A stretch of DNA of 64,000 nt from Pseudomonas synxantha (GTDB lineage: Bacteria; Pseudomonadota; Gammaproteobacteria; Pseudomonadales; Pseudomonadaceae): positions 558,001-622,000 of the forward strand of contig NZ_LT629786.1 in assembly GCF_900105675.1 (NCBI RefSeq). The letters are read 5' to 3'. Numbering within the stretch: position 1 is the stretch's first letter; the number at the start of each line of letters is the position of its first letter. Below are positions 27,678 through 36,264 of the stretch, one piece after another. The position numbers and the translations under genes were made by a program. Below the pieces are notes generated by a model. It worked only from the letters and a program-made list of their open reading frames with translations, had not been told where the DNA came from and searched no databases.

Positions 27678-28283
27678 ATGCGTAGTCTGGTTTTGCTGCT
27701 GGCGTTGTTGGCCCTGGGCGGTTGCATGACCGTCAGCGATATGGCCGAAGGCACCCGCTATCAGATGAGCGACGCCGGGTTGCTCGACCACAGCGATACC
27801 CGGCGTACTGCCTCAGTGCGCATACAGCCGGACTCCTTTGTGTTTATCGCCCAGGGCGCCTTCGTACCGCCGGGTAGCGCGTATCCGCGGCCTAACGTGG
27901 TAGCCGAGGAGGCGTTCAACGGCTTTGTCGAATATTTCCCGATGGTGCGTCGCGCGCGCCAACCGGAAGGTCTAGAGCAGGCCATGGCCGAAGCCCGCGA
28001 GGCGGGTGCCCACTACTTGCTGTATTGCCGTTTTGCGGCAGCCGATGACCGTATCGGCAATGCCGACGAATGGACTGACCAGCAAGCCCTGGACCGCCTG
28101 GGGCTGGACAGCGGCGTGATCCAAGTCATGTTGATCGAGACCAGCACCCAGTATTTGATCGATACTGCCCGTATTCGCAGTCGTGGCGGTTTACTGACGT
28201 TCCACGACACATCACCACAAGATCTGATTGCCCGTCCCCTGGCGCAATACGCCCGAGGCTTGCTGGGCATGAGCAATCAGTAG
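27678..28283 (+). CDS. DUF4823-type outer-membrane lipoprotein
   Basis: A 201-residue protein with a lipoprotein signal: hydrophobic stretch then LALGGC, so the mature chain starts at Cys16. The remainder resembles the DUF4823 family: a central domain with HYLLYCRFAAADDRI and VMLIETSTQYLIDTARI strands. Function unknown. ATG 27678 has GGAGG at 10 bases; an in-frame ATG at 27612 lacks the signal-peptide logic. Transcribed with the DUF1285 gene 16 bases downstream, as in P. aeruginosa. Confidence 0.82.
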   Translation: MRSLVLLLALLALGGCMTVSDMAEGTRYQMSDAGLLDHSDTRRTASVRIQPDSFVFIAQGAFVPPGSAYPRPNVVAEEAFNGFVEYFPMVRRARQPEGLEQAMAEAREAGAHYLLYCRFAAADDRIGNADEWTDQQALDRLGLDSGVIQVMLIETSTQYLIDTARIRSRGGLLTFHDTSPQDLIARPLAQYARGLLGMSNQ

Positions 28284-28299
28284 ACCTGAGGAGAACCCC

Positions 28300-28860
28300 A
28301 TGACCGATTCCGCCAAGGCCAATGATCTATTGGCCCAACTGCCGAAGGGCAAGGGACCGGCGCCGGTGCACCTGTGGAACCCGGATTTCTGCGGCGATAT
28401 CGACATGCGCATCGCCCGCGACGGCACTTGGTTCTACCAAGGCACGCCCATCGGGCGCAAGCCGATGGTCAAGTTGTTTTCCAACATCATCCGTCGCGAT
28501 GGCGATGACTATTTTCTGGTCACCCCGGTGGAAAAAGTCGGGATAACCGTCGATGACGCGCCGTTTGTCGCCGTCACCCTGGACGTGCAAGGGCAGGGCG
28601 AAAGTCAATTACTGCGCTTTACCACCAACGTCGATGAGCAGATCGAGGCCGGCCTTGAACACCCGTTGCGGGTGGTGATCGACCCCGACACCCAGGAACC
28701 TGCGCCCTATCTGCGGGTGCGCGCTAATCTTGAAGCCCTGGTGCACCGCAATGCCTTCTATCAATTGGTGGAGCTGGCGGTGAGCCGTCCGATCAACGGT
28801 CAGAACTGGCTTGGCGTATGGAGCGGCGGGGTGTTTTTCCCCATTGGCCTGGAACCTTGA
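28300..28860 (+). CDS. DUF1285 family protein
   Basis: A 186-residue cytosolic protein with the family pattern: VHLWNPDFCGDIDMRIARDGTWFYQGTPIGRKPMVKLFSNIIR near residues 23-65, then YFLVTPVEKVGI and an ending of LGVWSGGVFFPIG. Structures of the family show tandem PH-like folds; no biochemical role is established. Strong ribosome site (GAGGAG). Its usual right-hand neighbour in P. aeruginosa is the ETF-QO gene, which here is 15 kb away. Confidence 0.88.
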   Translation: MTDSAKANDLLAQLPKGKGPAPVHLWNPDFCGDIDMRIARDGTWFYQGTPIGRKPMVKLFSNIIRRDGDDYFLVTPVEKVGITVDDAPFVAVTLDVQGQGESQLLRFTTNVDEQIEAGLEHPLRVVIDPDTQEPAPYLRVRANLEALVHRNAFYQLVELAVSRPINGQNWLGVWSGGVFFPIGLEP

Positions 28861-28930
28861 AGACGATTTTGTCTTTGTTCTGAAATAATTCCCTTGCCGG
28901 GAATGGGCGCTTTCGGTTATCAATTTGTAC

Positions 28931-29644
28931 ATGATTAGACATGTCCGATTTGATAAGAAAAAACGCGTCGTCGACGAACTCATCCGCCGAATCGAGGGTG
29001 GAGTGATGGCCGACGGTTTCCTGCTGCCGGGCGAGCACCAACTGGCCGAGGAGTTTGCGGTCAGCCGTGGCACGTTGCGCGAAGCGCTGGCCGAGCTTAA
29101 ACGTCGTCACTACATTGCGACCCAAAGCGGTGTTGGCTCCATCGTCACCTTTGACGGCATGGTGCTGGACCAGCGTAGCGGTTGGGCCCAGGCTCTGGCG
29201 GATACGGGCGCGCAGGTGTCCACCGAGATCCTGCGCTTCGAGGCCGTGACCCGTGCGGACCTGTTCAGCCGTTTCGGCACCGACCAATTCATCGCCCTTG
29301 ACCGCCTGCGCCGCGCTGCCGACGGGACCCCGGTATCTCTGGAACGCTCGCTGATGCCCGCTGTCGGCGACCTGGAAAGCCTGCCGCGCATCGGCCTGAT
29401 CGACAATTCCTTGACCATCACCCTGGCGGCCTACGGCTATGTGGGCGCCGATGGCGACCAATGGATCGGTGCCGAGCCCCTCAGCGACGAAGACGCCGAA
29501 CGGCTCGGGCGGCCGATCGGCACGGTCTTTCTCAAAGCCTCGCGCACCACCTATGACCGTCGCGAGCGTTTCATGGAGCATGTCGAAAGCCTGCTCGACC
29601 CTGTGCACTTTCGCCTGCACCTGCAATTCGGAGCGTCGAAATGA
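28931..29644 (+). CDS. GntR/HutC-family regulator (UTRA domain), YegW-like
   Basis: A 237-residue regulator: winged helix at about 5-70 (LPGEHQLAEEFAVSRGTLREALAELKRRHYI) and a C-terminal UTRA ligand domain with GTVFLKASRTTYDRRERFMEHVESLLDP. It probably represses the three genes behind it. The start codon ATG 28931 lies in a palindromic patch: TTATCAA (28917) and TTGATAA (28950) flank a GACATGTC (28938-28945), a possible autoregulatory operator. No ribosome site is evident. The stop overlaps the next ATG (ATGA). E. coli yegW stands beside yegU and yegV in the same combination. Confidence 0.88.
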   Translation: MIRHVRFDKKKRVVDELIRRIEGGVMADGFLLPGEHQLAEEFAVSRGTLREALAELKRRHYIATQSGVGSIVTFDGMVLDQRSGWAQALADTGAQVSTEILRFEAVTRADLFSRFGTDQFIALDRLRRAADGTPVSLERSLMPAVGDLESLPRIGLIDNSLTITLAAYGYVGADGDQWIGAEPLSDEDAERLGRPIGTVFLKASRTTYDRRERFMEHVESLLDPVHFRLHLQFGASK

Positions 29645-30642
29645 CAGCAGAACATCGCGCACTCGGTGCCTTCTACGGTTTGGCCCTGGGCGATGCCTTG
29701 GGCATGCCCACCCAGTCGTTGAGCCGGGAGCAGGTTCGACAGCGTTTCGGAGCCATCACCGCCCTGGAAGATGCGGGCGCCGACCAGCCCATCGCCCCGA
29801 ACATGCCTGCCGGCTCCATTACCGATGACACCGAGCAAGCCATCCTGGTCGCCGAGTTGCTGGTGCAAGGCCATGGCCGGATCGAACCCACGGTGCTGGC
29901 TCAGCGCCTGATCGATTGGGAGGCCGTGATGCGCGCCAAGGGTTCCCAGGACTTGCTCGGGCCGTCGACCAAACGTGCCATCGACATGATCCTGGCCGGC
30001 CACACCCCAGAAGAGTCGGGGCGCTACGGCACCACCAATGGCGCGGCCATGCGTATCACGCCAGTGGGCATCGCCGCCGATGTCAGCGATCCGCAGCCAT
30101 TTATCCAGGCCGTCATCCAGGCTTGCCAGGTCACCCATAACACCAGCCTGGGCATTTCCAGCGCCGCAGCCGTGGCGGCGGTGGTCTCGGCCGGCATCAA
30201 CGGCGCCGACCTGGGCGAAGCCCTGAACATCGGCATCCAGATTGCGCAGCGGGCCGAAAACCACGGCCATTGGATCGCCGGGGGGCGCATTTCCACGCGT
30301 ATCAGTTGGGCGCGCACCCTGAGCGTTGGCAGTGGTGATACGGCGCTGTTTGCGGACCTGCTCTATGAATTGATCGGCACGTCGGTCGCCTCCCAGGAGT
30401 CGGTGGTGGTGTCGTTCGCCCTTGCGCAGCAAGTGGCGTCGGGCGAGATGAATGCCTTCGAGGCCCTGTGCCTGGCTGCCAGCCTGGGAGGCGACACCGA
30501 CACCATCGCCGCGATCCTCGGCGCCATGCTGGGGGCGTGCCTGGGCATGCAATGCTGGCCCGAGGCGTTGATCGAGCAGGTCAAGCAGGTCAATGGCCTT
30601 GAGTTGCGGCCGCTGGTTCAAGAACTGCTCAAATTGCGCTGA
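29641..30642 (+). CDS. ADP-ribosylglycohydrolase-fold hydrolase (YegU-like)
   Basis: A 333-residue all-helical protein of the DraG/ARH family. Metal-binding motifs are GDALGMP (residues 16-22), DDTEQ near 62-66 and GGDTDT near 281-286, which hold the two Mg or Mn ions that cleave N- or O-glycosidic ribose bonds. No nitrogenase target exists nearby, and the partners are a nucleobase-type permease and a sugar kinase, so the substrate is more likely a small ribosylated molecule than a protein. Coupled to the GntR gene by a 4-base overlap. Comparable to E. coli YegU. Confidence 0.88.
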   Translation: MTAEHRALGAFYGLALGDALGMPTQSLSREQVRQRFGAITALEDAGADQPIAPNMPAGSITDDTEQAILVAELLVQGHGRIEPTVLAQRLIDWEAVMRAKGSQDLLGPSTKRAIDMILAGHTPEESGRYGTTNGAAMRITPVGIAADVSDPQPFIQAVIQACQVTHNTSLGISSAAAVAAVVSAGINGADLGEALNIGIQIAQRAENHGHWIAGGRISTRISWARTLSVGSGDTALFADLLYELIGTSVASQESVVVSFALAQQVASGEMNAFEALCLAASLGGDTDTIAAILGAMLGACLGMQCWPEALIEQVKQVNGLELRPLVQELLKLR

Positions 30643-30730
30643 GCAGCACAAATCAAAGAAGGCCGGAATACCGCTGCACATTGCACATCTGCCACAACCA
30701 CAATAATACAGGCATCAGGAGCACTCCCTC

Positions 30731-32197
30731 ATGAGCAGCACCTCTTCCGGCCAGGGTGCCGGGCAATTGGAAACACGCGGTATCGAGCCGGTCCCTGAAA
30801 GCGAGTGCAACGGCCACCCGCTGCAGCTGTTCTGGGTATGGTTCGCCGCCAATATCAGCATCCTCGGCTTGCCGCTGGGCGCGACCCTCGTGGCGTTTCG
30901 TGGCTTGGCCATCTGGCAGGCGATAATTGTTGCGATCCTTGGCGCCGCCGGCTCCTTTGCGGTGGTGGGGATTATTTCCATCGCCGGGCGTCGAGGTCGC
31001 GCGCCCAGCCTGACCCTGTCCCGTGCCATCTTCGGTGTACGCGGCAATATCGGCCCGACCCTGGTCTCGCTGATGTCGCGCCTGGGCTGGGAAACCGTCA
31101 ACACCACCACCGCCGCCTTTGTGCTGTTGTCGTTGTGTTCGATCCTGTTCGGTTCGCCAGTGGAGGCGAAAAGCGCGCCGCTGTTGACCCTGGTCTTTAT
31201 CGCTATCTTCGTGCTACTGACCCTGGCGGTTTCCGGTCTCGGCCATGCCACCTTGCTGGTGATCCAGAAGTGGGCCACCTACGTATTCGGCGGCTTGAAC
31301 ATCCTGGTGGGTGGATTCCTCTGTGCCACCATCGACTGGAGCGCGGTGTTCAACGCCACCCCAGCGCCGCTGAGCGCAATGATCATCGGTGTCGGCACCA
31401 TGGCCGCGGGTACGGGGATCGGTTGGGCCAACGCCGGTGCCGACATGTCGCGCTACCAGCACCGCAGCGTCAAGGCCGTGCGCCTGGTGGCGTCCGCCGC
31501 GTTTGGCGCGGGCATCCCGCTGGTGCTGCTGATCACTCTTGGCGGCCTGCTGTCGGTGGGTAACAACGACCTGGCGTCGGCCACTGACCCGATCATCGCG
31601 ATCCGCGACATGCTGCCGACCTGGATGGCCGTGCCGTACCTGATCACTGCGTTCGGCGGGCTGTTGCTGTCAAATAACCTATCGGTGTATTCGGCCGGTC
31701 TCACCACCCTGACCCTGGGCTTGAAGGTCAAGCGTGTGCATGCGGTGATCGTCGATATCGTGGCGATCTTCGCAGGTTCCATCTACTTCATGCTGATCGC
31801 CGACAGCTTCTATGGCCCGTTCATTACCTTCATTTCGCTGCTGGCGGTGCCGATCACGGCGTGGGTCGGGATCTTCGTGGTCGACCTGATTCATCGTCAC
31901 TACTACAGTCCCAAGGACCTGCTGGACGTCAGCCCGAGCAGCGCCTACTGGTATCGCGGCGGCGTGGAATGGCGGGCGTTTGGCGCCTGGGCGGTGGCCA
32001 TTGTGCTGGGGTTCAGCTTCACCACTATCGGTACTACCGCCGAAAACATCTGGTTTGCCGGCCCGTTGTCCGACTCCTGGCTGGGCCATAACGGCCTGGG
32101 CTGGATCGTCACGTTCCTGGTGGCGGGCGGAATTTATGCGGTACTGGGTGGCGCGGCTGATCGTCGTCCGGCTTTGGTCGAGCGTCCCAATGTCTAG
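30731..32197 (+). CDS. NCS1-family permease (nucleobase/nucleoside type)
   Basis: A 488-residue protein with about twelve membrane helices and an N-terminal cytoplasmic tail. Its features are those of the nucleobase:cation symporter-1 family: GNIGPTLVSLMSRLGWETVN near residue 100, AGTGIGWANAGADMSRYQ near 220-237, and NNLSVYSAGLTTL near 315. Known members carry cytosine, allantoin, hydantoin, uracil or thiamin-related compounds. CAGGAG precedes the ATG. In E. coli the matching position in the yeg cluster is held by the MFS nucleoside transporter YegT, so the transporter has been swapped. The stop overlaps the kinase start by 8 bases. Confidence 0.88.
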   Translation: MSSTSSGQGAGQLETRGIEPVPESECNGHPLQLFWVWFAANISILGLPLGATLVAFRGLAIWQAIIVAILGAAGSFAVVGIISIAGRRGRAPSLTLSRAIFGVRGNIGPTLVSLMSRLGWETVNTTTAAFVLLSLCSILFGSPVEAKSAPLLTLVFIAIFVLLTLAVSGLGHATLLVIQKWATYVFGGLNILVGGFLCATIDWSAVFNATPAPLSAMIIGVGTMAAGTGIGWANAGADMSRYQHRSVKAVRLVASAAFGAGIPLVLLITLGGLLSVGNNDLASATDPIIAIRDMLPTWMAVPYLITAFGGLLLSNNLSVYSAGLTTLTLGLKVKRVHAVIVDIVAIFAGSIYFMLIADSFYGPFITFISLLAVPITAWVGIFVVDLIHRHYYSPKDLLDVSPSSAYWYRGGVEWRAFGAWAVAIVLGFSFTTIGTTAENIWFAGPLSDSWLGHNGLGWIVTFLVAGGIYAVLGGAADRRPALVERPNV

Positions 32198-33113
32198 ATT
32201 GCTGCACACCGGCCAGGTCATCGTCGACCTGGTCATGGCCCTTGATACGCTGCCGGCGACTGGCGGCGACGTGCTGGCGAAGTCCGCCAGTTTCCAAGCC
32301 GGCGGTGGCTTTAACGTGATGGCTGCCGCGAGGCGCAATGGCTTGCCGGTGGTTTATCTGGGCCGCCACGGCAACGGGCGCTTCGGCGACTTGGCGCGTG
32401 CGGCAATGCAGGCCGAGGGCATTGAGATGGCCTTGGCGGCCAGCAGCGACAAAGACACCGGCCTGTGTGTGTCCCTGACCGAAGCCAGCACCGAGCGCAC
32501 ATTCATTTCCCATATCGGCGCCGAGGGCGAGCTGAGTGCCGGGGACCTGGCCCGAGTCGTGCCGCATGCCGATGACTATGTGTACGTCAGTGGTTACAGC
32601 TTGCTCCTTGAAGGCAAGGCACAGCCGTTGATCGACTGGCTGTTGGCATTGCCGCGAGAGATCGTTGTGGTGTTCGACCCGGGGCCGCTGGTCAAGGCGC
32701 CGGATTCAGCGTTGATGCGTGGGTTGCTGCCGCGTATTGATATCTGGACCAGCAATGGCCCGGAAGCTCTGGCGTTTACCGGGGCGACGGATATCGCCGC
32801 CGCGTTGCCAGAACTGAATCGATACCTGCCTGCACAAACGATGCTCGTAGTACGCGATGGGCCGAATGGCTGCTGGGTAGGGCGCAGGGGTGAGATTGAA
32901 CATGTGCCCGGTTTCAAGGTGCAGGCGGTGGACAGCAATGGTGCGGGGGATGCGCACGCAGGGGTGTTTATTGCTGGCTTGGCGGCGGGGTTGAAGCCGG
33001 TTGAAGCAGCACGCCGGGCGAATGCGGCGGCGGCATTGGCCGTGACGCGTTGGGGGCCGGCTACCTGTCCAGGCGCAGCCGAAGTTGATGCATTAGTTTC
33101 CAGGCAAAAATAA
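32190..33113 (+). CDS. PfkB-family carbohydrate/nucleoside kinase (YegV-like)
   Basis: A 307-residue ribokinase-fold kinase. GGGFNVMAAARRNG near residues 35-48 is the substrate motif, and DSNGAGDAHAGVFIAG near 249-264 holds the catalytic Asp and anion hole (usually DTxGAGD; here DSNGAGD). VRDGPNGCWV near 222 forms the ATP site. It should phosphorylate a sugar or nucleoside hydroxyl. Start ATG 32190 overlaps the permease stop. As last gene of the GntR-hydrolase-permease-kinase operon it likely acts on the imported compound or on the ribose released by the hydrolase. Confidence 0.88.
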   Translation: MSRLLHTGQVIVDLVMALDTLPATGGDVLAKSASFQAGGGFNVMAAARRNGLPVVYLGRHGNGRFGDLARAAMQAEGIEMALAASSDKDTGLCVSLTEASTERTFISHIGAEGELSAGDLARVVPHADDYVYVSGYSLLLEGKAQPLIDWLLALPREIVVVFDPGPLVKAPDSALMRGLLPRIDIWTSNGPEALAFTGATDIAAALPELNRYLPAQTMLVVRDGPNGCWVGRRGEIEHVPGFKVQAVDSNGAGDAHAGVFIAGLAAGLKPVEAARRANAAAALAVTRWGPATCPGAAEVDALVSRQK

Positions 33114-33117
33114 ACCC

Positions 33118-33150
33118 CAATGTGGGAGGGGCAAGCCCCCTCCCACATTG
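33118..33150. repeat. Compact REP palindrome
   Basis: CAATGTGGGAGGGG, CAA centre, then the complementary arm GCCCCCTCCCACATTG. Sits between the convergent kinase and Rho_N genes and may end transcription in both directions. Confidence 0.88.
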
Positions 33151-33160
33151 GGATCGATAT

Positions 33161-33541
33161 TTAGCCTGCTTTTTTCAGCGCTTGGATCAACTCATCTTTA
33201 CGCATGGTCGACCGCCCGGGGATATTCTTAGCCCGCGCTTCTTTCATCAGACTTTCCTTGGTTTGCGTACCCAGCGAGGCCCGGCTGCTGCGCGGGTGTC
33301 CTTCACGGCTGGCCGCTGCACGTTTGGACGACTCATGCCGATCCTCGGCCTTCTTCGCCGGGGCCTTGCGCCGGCCCGAACCACCGGCTTTTTCACCGCC
33401 GCCAGACTGCTTGTTGACCGTGGCCCAGGCACGGGCTTCGGCTTCTTCCTTGGATAATCCCTTGTGCTCATAACTGTCTTCGATATGAGCGGCCTTGCGT
33501 TTCTGTTCGGTGGTGTATTTGGCTTTGCTTCCACGAGGCAT
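33161..33541 (-). CDS. Small basic protein with C-terminal Rho_N-like domain
   Basis: A 126-residue lysine/arginine-rich protein. The N-terminal 50 residues (KYTTEQKRKAAHIEDSYE, then EAEARAWATVNKQSGGG) are a conserved block found in proteins often labelled plasmid stabilisation protein. The middle is a disordered KAPAKKAEDRHESSKRAAASRE linker, and the last 40 residues (SLMKEARAKNIPGRSTMRKDELIQALKK) match the Rho N-terminal SAP-like fold that binds nucleic acid. It probably binds DNA or RNA; no specific role is known. It is chromosomal here, with no partner toxin nearby. Confidence 0.8.
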   Translation of the reverse strand: MPRGSKAKYTTEQKRKAAHIEDSYEHKGLSKEEAEARAWATVNKQSGGGEKAGGSGRRKAPAKKAEDRHESSKRAAASREGHPRSSRASLGTQTKESLMKEARAKNIPGRSTMRKDELIQALKKAG

Positions 33542-33591
33542 CGCTAAAACTCCTTCTGGCCCCTGTAACCCGGGGCCAGACCAGAAATGGA

Positions 33592-33858
33592 TTACTGAGG
33601 GACTGCACCGTCCAGCTTGCGCGCCTCATCCACACCCGAGGCAGTCAGCTTGATCGGCAGGTTCAACGAGTATTCACCGGCGTCATCGGTGGTCACATGC
33701 CCATCCTTGATCAATCCGCGGTCCTGCAGGAACGCCAAGACACTGGCGACCTCCTTTTCACCGCGGTAATTGTCCAGCACCTCCTTGCCCAAGCCTTGCG
33801 GATGGGCGTGCAGCAGACGGGTGAGGACTTCTTTTTCAAGGTTTCTATCGACGTTCAT
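33592..33858 (-). CDS. Small protein of unknown function, possible winged-helix
   Basis: An 88-residue soluble protein without signal or cysteines. The alternation LEKEVLTRLLHAHPQG, EVASVLAFLQDRGLIKDGHV and LTASGVDEARKLDG resembles a winged-helix fold, but I do not recognise the family. GAGGT lies before the ATG. It stands between two other small minus-strand genes that may share its transcript. Confidence 0.72.
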   Translation of the reverse strand: MNVDRNLEKEVLTRLLHAHPQGLGKEVLDNYRGEKEVASVLAFLQDRGLIKDGHVTTDDAGEYSLNLPIKLTASGVDEARKLDGAVPQ

Positions 33859-33909
33859 GTGTACCTCTTCACTGGGAAATGGTCGGGTGTCGGTCGTGCT
33901 ACGGGTGTC

Positions 33910-34254
33910 TCAAGGCGCGGGTTGTTTCGGTGCACCCGGGACGTTTGAGTCATCCCCTTTGTTGATCTTCGGCTCATTGGTGCCAGGGCCCATCTTGCCG
34001 TTGCCGACGGCAGCCGGTGCCTGGCGCTGGGTGTCGTTGCCCTTGGTGCGTGGGTCCGCGCCGTTGTCGATGATCGCGCCACCGTTGGTATCAAGGCCGG
34101 TGCCCATTGAATCCTGGGATTCCTGGGTGGCGGGGCTAGGCGGGCTACCGACTGGATCAGTCTTGCCGGTAGATGATGTGGCGGCAAACGCGCCCAGGGA
34201 TGCGGCGGACAACAGGCCGGCGAGGGCGAGGGCAGACAATTTGGAATTTTTCAT
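33910..34254 (-). CDS. Small exported, disordered protein of unknown function
   Basis: A 114-residue protein with a Sec signal (MKNSKLSALALAGLLSAASL, cleavage probably after AFA at 22-24). The mature part has low complexity, rich in Gly, Pro, Asn, Asp and Thr, and looks disordered. The ATG overlaps the stop of the MFS gene by 4 bases (ATGA), so the two are probably co-translated. Function unknown. Confidence 0.72.
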   Translation of the reverse strand: MKNSKLSALALAGLLSAASLGAFAATSSTGKTDPVGSPPSPATQESQDSMGTGLDTNGGAIIDNGADPRTKGNDTQRQAPAAVGNGKMGPGTNEPKINKGDDSNVPGAPKQPAP

Positions 34255-35537
34255 GAGGGTGTCTCCATATGATTAATGTCCTTACCCTCTATTGGTCCTC
34301 CCTCATTCGGTGATCGTGCCTTGATGTCGACGAACGGTATCAATAGGCCTGTATCCGTTTTATGTGCCCAAACGCTGCGCGCTATCAAGCGCACTGTGGC
34401 GATCGCCCAATTGAGTGCGGCGATAAACAGTACGCTCAGCATCATTGCCCAAAGCCCGTAATCGACAATGATCTTGCCCGCGAGCCAAGGAAACCCGAAG
34501 ACGCCGACAAAGTACGCCATGCTGAACAGCAATAACGCCTGGGGCGTAGTGCCACTGGGTGCTTCATTGGCCACCAGCCCATTGATCACCGAATACGTCA
34601 GGCCATACCCGACCCCCAAAATAGCGGCGGCCAGCAAATAGCTGAGGTTGCCGCTCACACCAAATGCAAACAGCGCGATCGCACCGAGCATTATCCCGGA
34701 CAACACGCAGGCAGCCTGGTAGGCATCGCGCTTGACCACAAAACCGGCGATCAGCAGACGGCTGGTGATCGCTGCTGTCAGGAAACCCGCAAAGAACAGT
34801 GAGTAGTCCAGCCCATGGGCAGCGGCGTAGCTGGTCTGGAACGATGAAAGCCCACCAAACACGCAACCACCCAGGCCGACCATCAGGATGGCGAACGCCG
34901 CTTTGGACGACAGTACGCGGCGGCTAGCGAACCAGGAGATCCTCGACGCCGGCACATTCGCATGCCCCTTGAGCAGGGCGCCCATGCGCCAGAACATCAC
35001 CACGCCGGCAAGGCTGGCCAGACCGGCGATATAGAACGCAGTCGTCAGGGGCAGGTCCAGCGCAATGGCGGCGCGCCCCAGTAAAGGGCCGGAGCCGATT
35101 CCGCTCAACATACTGCCCGACAGCAGGGCGAAATACCTGGCACGCTGGCAGGGTTCTACCAGCAGCGTCACGATGATCGGGCCCAGGGTATAGAACACGC
35201 CCCAGCCCAGACCCAGAGACAGCCCGAACAGCATCAAGCCCTGACCAAACCCAGGCGCCAGGGCGAACCCCAGGCAGGCCAACACCAGCAATACGCCGGC
35301 GCTCGCAATCGCTCGCGCCGCGCCCAGCGCATCCGCCAAATGCCCGGAAAGAAGCACCGCCACAAAAGTGCTGAGCATTGCCGTGGCAATGACACTGCCT
35401 GCGTCGTGCTCATTGCCGCCGCGTGAATGAATCAGCAGCGACAGCAAAAAGGTTGAGCCATAGGAGAGCGACAGCAGGAAACTGGCGAGGCAGAACAGCG
35501 CGAAAGTCTTTGCGCCGACTGGAGACGTGGCGTGCAT
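34251..35537 (-). CDS. MFS transporter
   Basis: A 428-residue major facilitator protein with twelve predicted membrane helices; the loop between helices 2 and 3 has the weak motif SGHLADALGAARA. The sequence resembles drug or sugar efflux members but no substrate can be named. I chose the ATG at 35537 because it begins just before helix 1; further in-frame starts at 35579 and 35621 would add a hydrophilic stretch with no clear ribosome site. Cytoplasmic tail of about 25 charged residues at the C-terminus. Coupled to the small exported protein gene. Confidence 0.82.
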   Translation of the reverse strand: MHATSPVGAKTFALFCLASFLLSLSYGSTFLLSLLIHSRGGNEHDAGSVIATAMLSTFVAVLLSGHLADALGAARAIASAGVLLVLACLGFALAPGFGQGLMLFGLSLGLGWGVFYTLGPIIVTLLVEPCQRARYFALLSGSMLSGIGSGPLLGRAAIALDLPLTTAFYIAGLASLAGVVMFWRMGALLKGHANVPASRISWFASRRVLSSKAAFAILMVGLGGCVFGGLSSFQTSYAAAHGLDYSLFFAGFLTAAITSRLLIAGFVVKRDAYQAACVLSGIMLGAIALFAFGVSGNLSYLLAAAILGVGYGLTYSVINGLVANEAPSGTTPQALLLFSMAYFVGVFGFPWLAGKIIVDYGLWAMMLSVLFIAALNWAIATVRLIARSVWAHKTDTGLLIPFVDIKARSPNEGGPIEGKDINHMETPS

Positions 35538-35725
35538 GAGCAGGACCTGATCATTGGATTTATGCCAACTGTTTACCATGGGTATCCAGCGGGATTGTTC
35601 TGTGTTTGCCGGTGCTGGCATCCCGGTGCAGCGGAGTAAAACATGCTCCTGGGTATGAAATTGCGCTGCAATCGGTCACTGAACCGCCTTAGTATGTGGG
35701 CTCTGAATTTACCCAAGGCTTGCCC

Positions 35726-36205
35726 ATGACCATCGAGATTCGCCCCGCCGTGCCCAGCGATGCTGCGCAAATCCTGACCTTTATCACCGAGCTGGCCGAG
35801 TACGAGAAAGCCCGGCATGAGGTGATCGCCAGCGTGGTGGATATCGAACGCAGCCTGTTCAGCGAAGGTGCCACGGCCCATGGCCTGATGTGTCTGCGCG
35901 ACGGCCTGCCGATTGGTTTTGCGGTGTTCTTTTTCAGCTATTCCACCTGGCTGGGCAGTAACTGCCTGTACCTGGAAGACCTTTATATCAACCCGGAACA
36001 ACGTGGCGGCGGGGCAGGCAAGAAGTTGCTGCGCCACTTGGCCAAGATCGCCTGTGACAACGGTTGCGGTCGCTTTGAATGGAGCGTGCTGGACTGGAAT
36101 GAGCCGGCGATCGCCTTCTATAAGTCCATCGGCGCCCAGCCGCAGGAAGAGTGGGTGCGCTATCGCATGGAAGGTGATGCGCTGAGGGATTTTGCCCAAG
36201 GCTGA
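35726..36205 (+). CDS. GNAT family N-acetyltransferase
   Basis: A 159-residue acetyltransferase with the acetyl-CoA loop in EQRGGGAGKKLLRHLAKIA near residues 92-110 (Q/RxxGxG/A) and the last strand WSVLDWNEPAIAFYKSIGA near 121-139. The sequence is close to diamine/spermine acetyltransferase-like (SAT2-type) members, which act on amines or thialysine; the substrate is inferred only from overall similarity. ATG 35726 has AAGG at 9 bases. A terminator follows directly. Confidence 0.88.
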   Translation: MTIEIRPAVPSDAAQILTFITELAEYEKARHEVIASVVDIERSLFSEGATAHGLMCLRDGLPIGFAVFFFSYSTWLGSNCLYLEDLYINPEQRGGGAGKKLLRHLAKIACDNGCGRFEWSVLDWNEPAIAFYKSIGAQPQEEWVRYRMEGDALRDFAQG

Positions 36206-36215
36206 CGGTCTTCGG

Positions 36216-36243
36216 AACCGGCTATGAATGGCCGGTTTTTTTT
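36216..36243 (+). terminator. Rho-independent terminator of the GNAT gene
   Basis: AACCGGC, an 8-base loop, GCCGGTT, then a run of eight Ts ending near 36243. Confidence 0.9.
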
Positions 36244-36264
36244 GCGATTGCTCACAATATGGGA

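Noticed and set aside
33161..33541. Plasmid stabilisation or toxin-antitoxin gene
   Set aside because: Although similar proteins carry that label, there is no partner gene and the domain make-up points to a nucleic-acid-binding protein.
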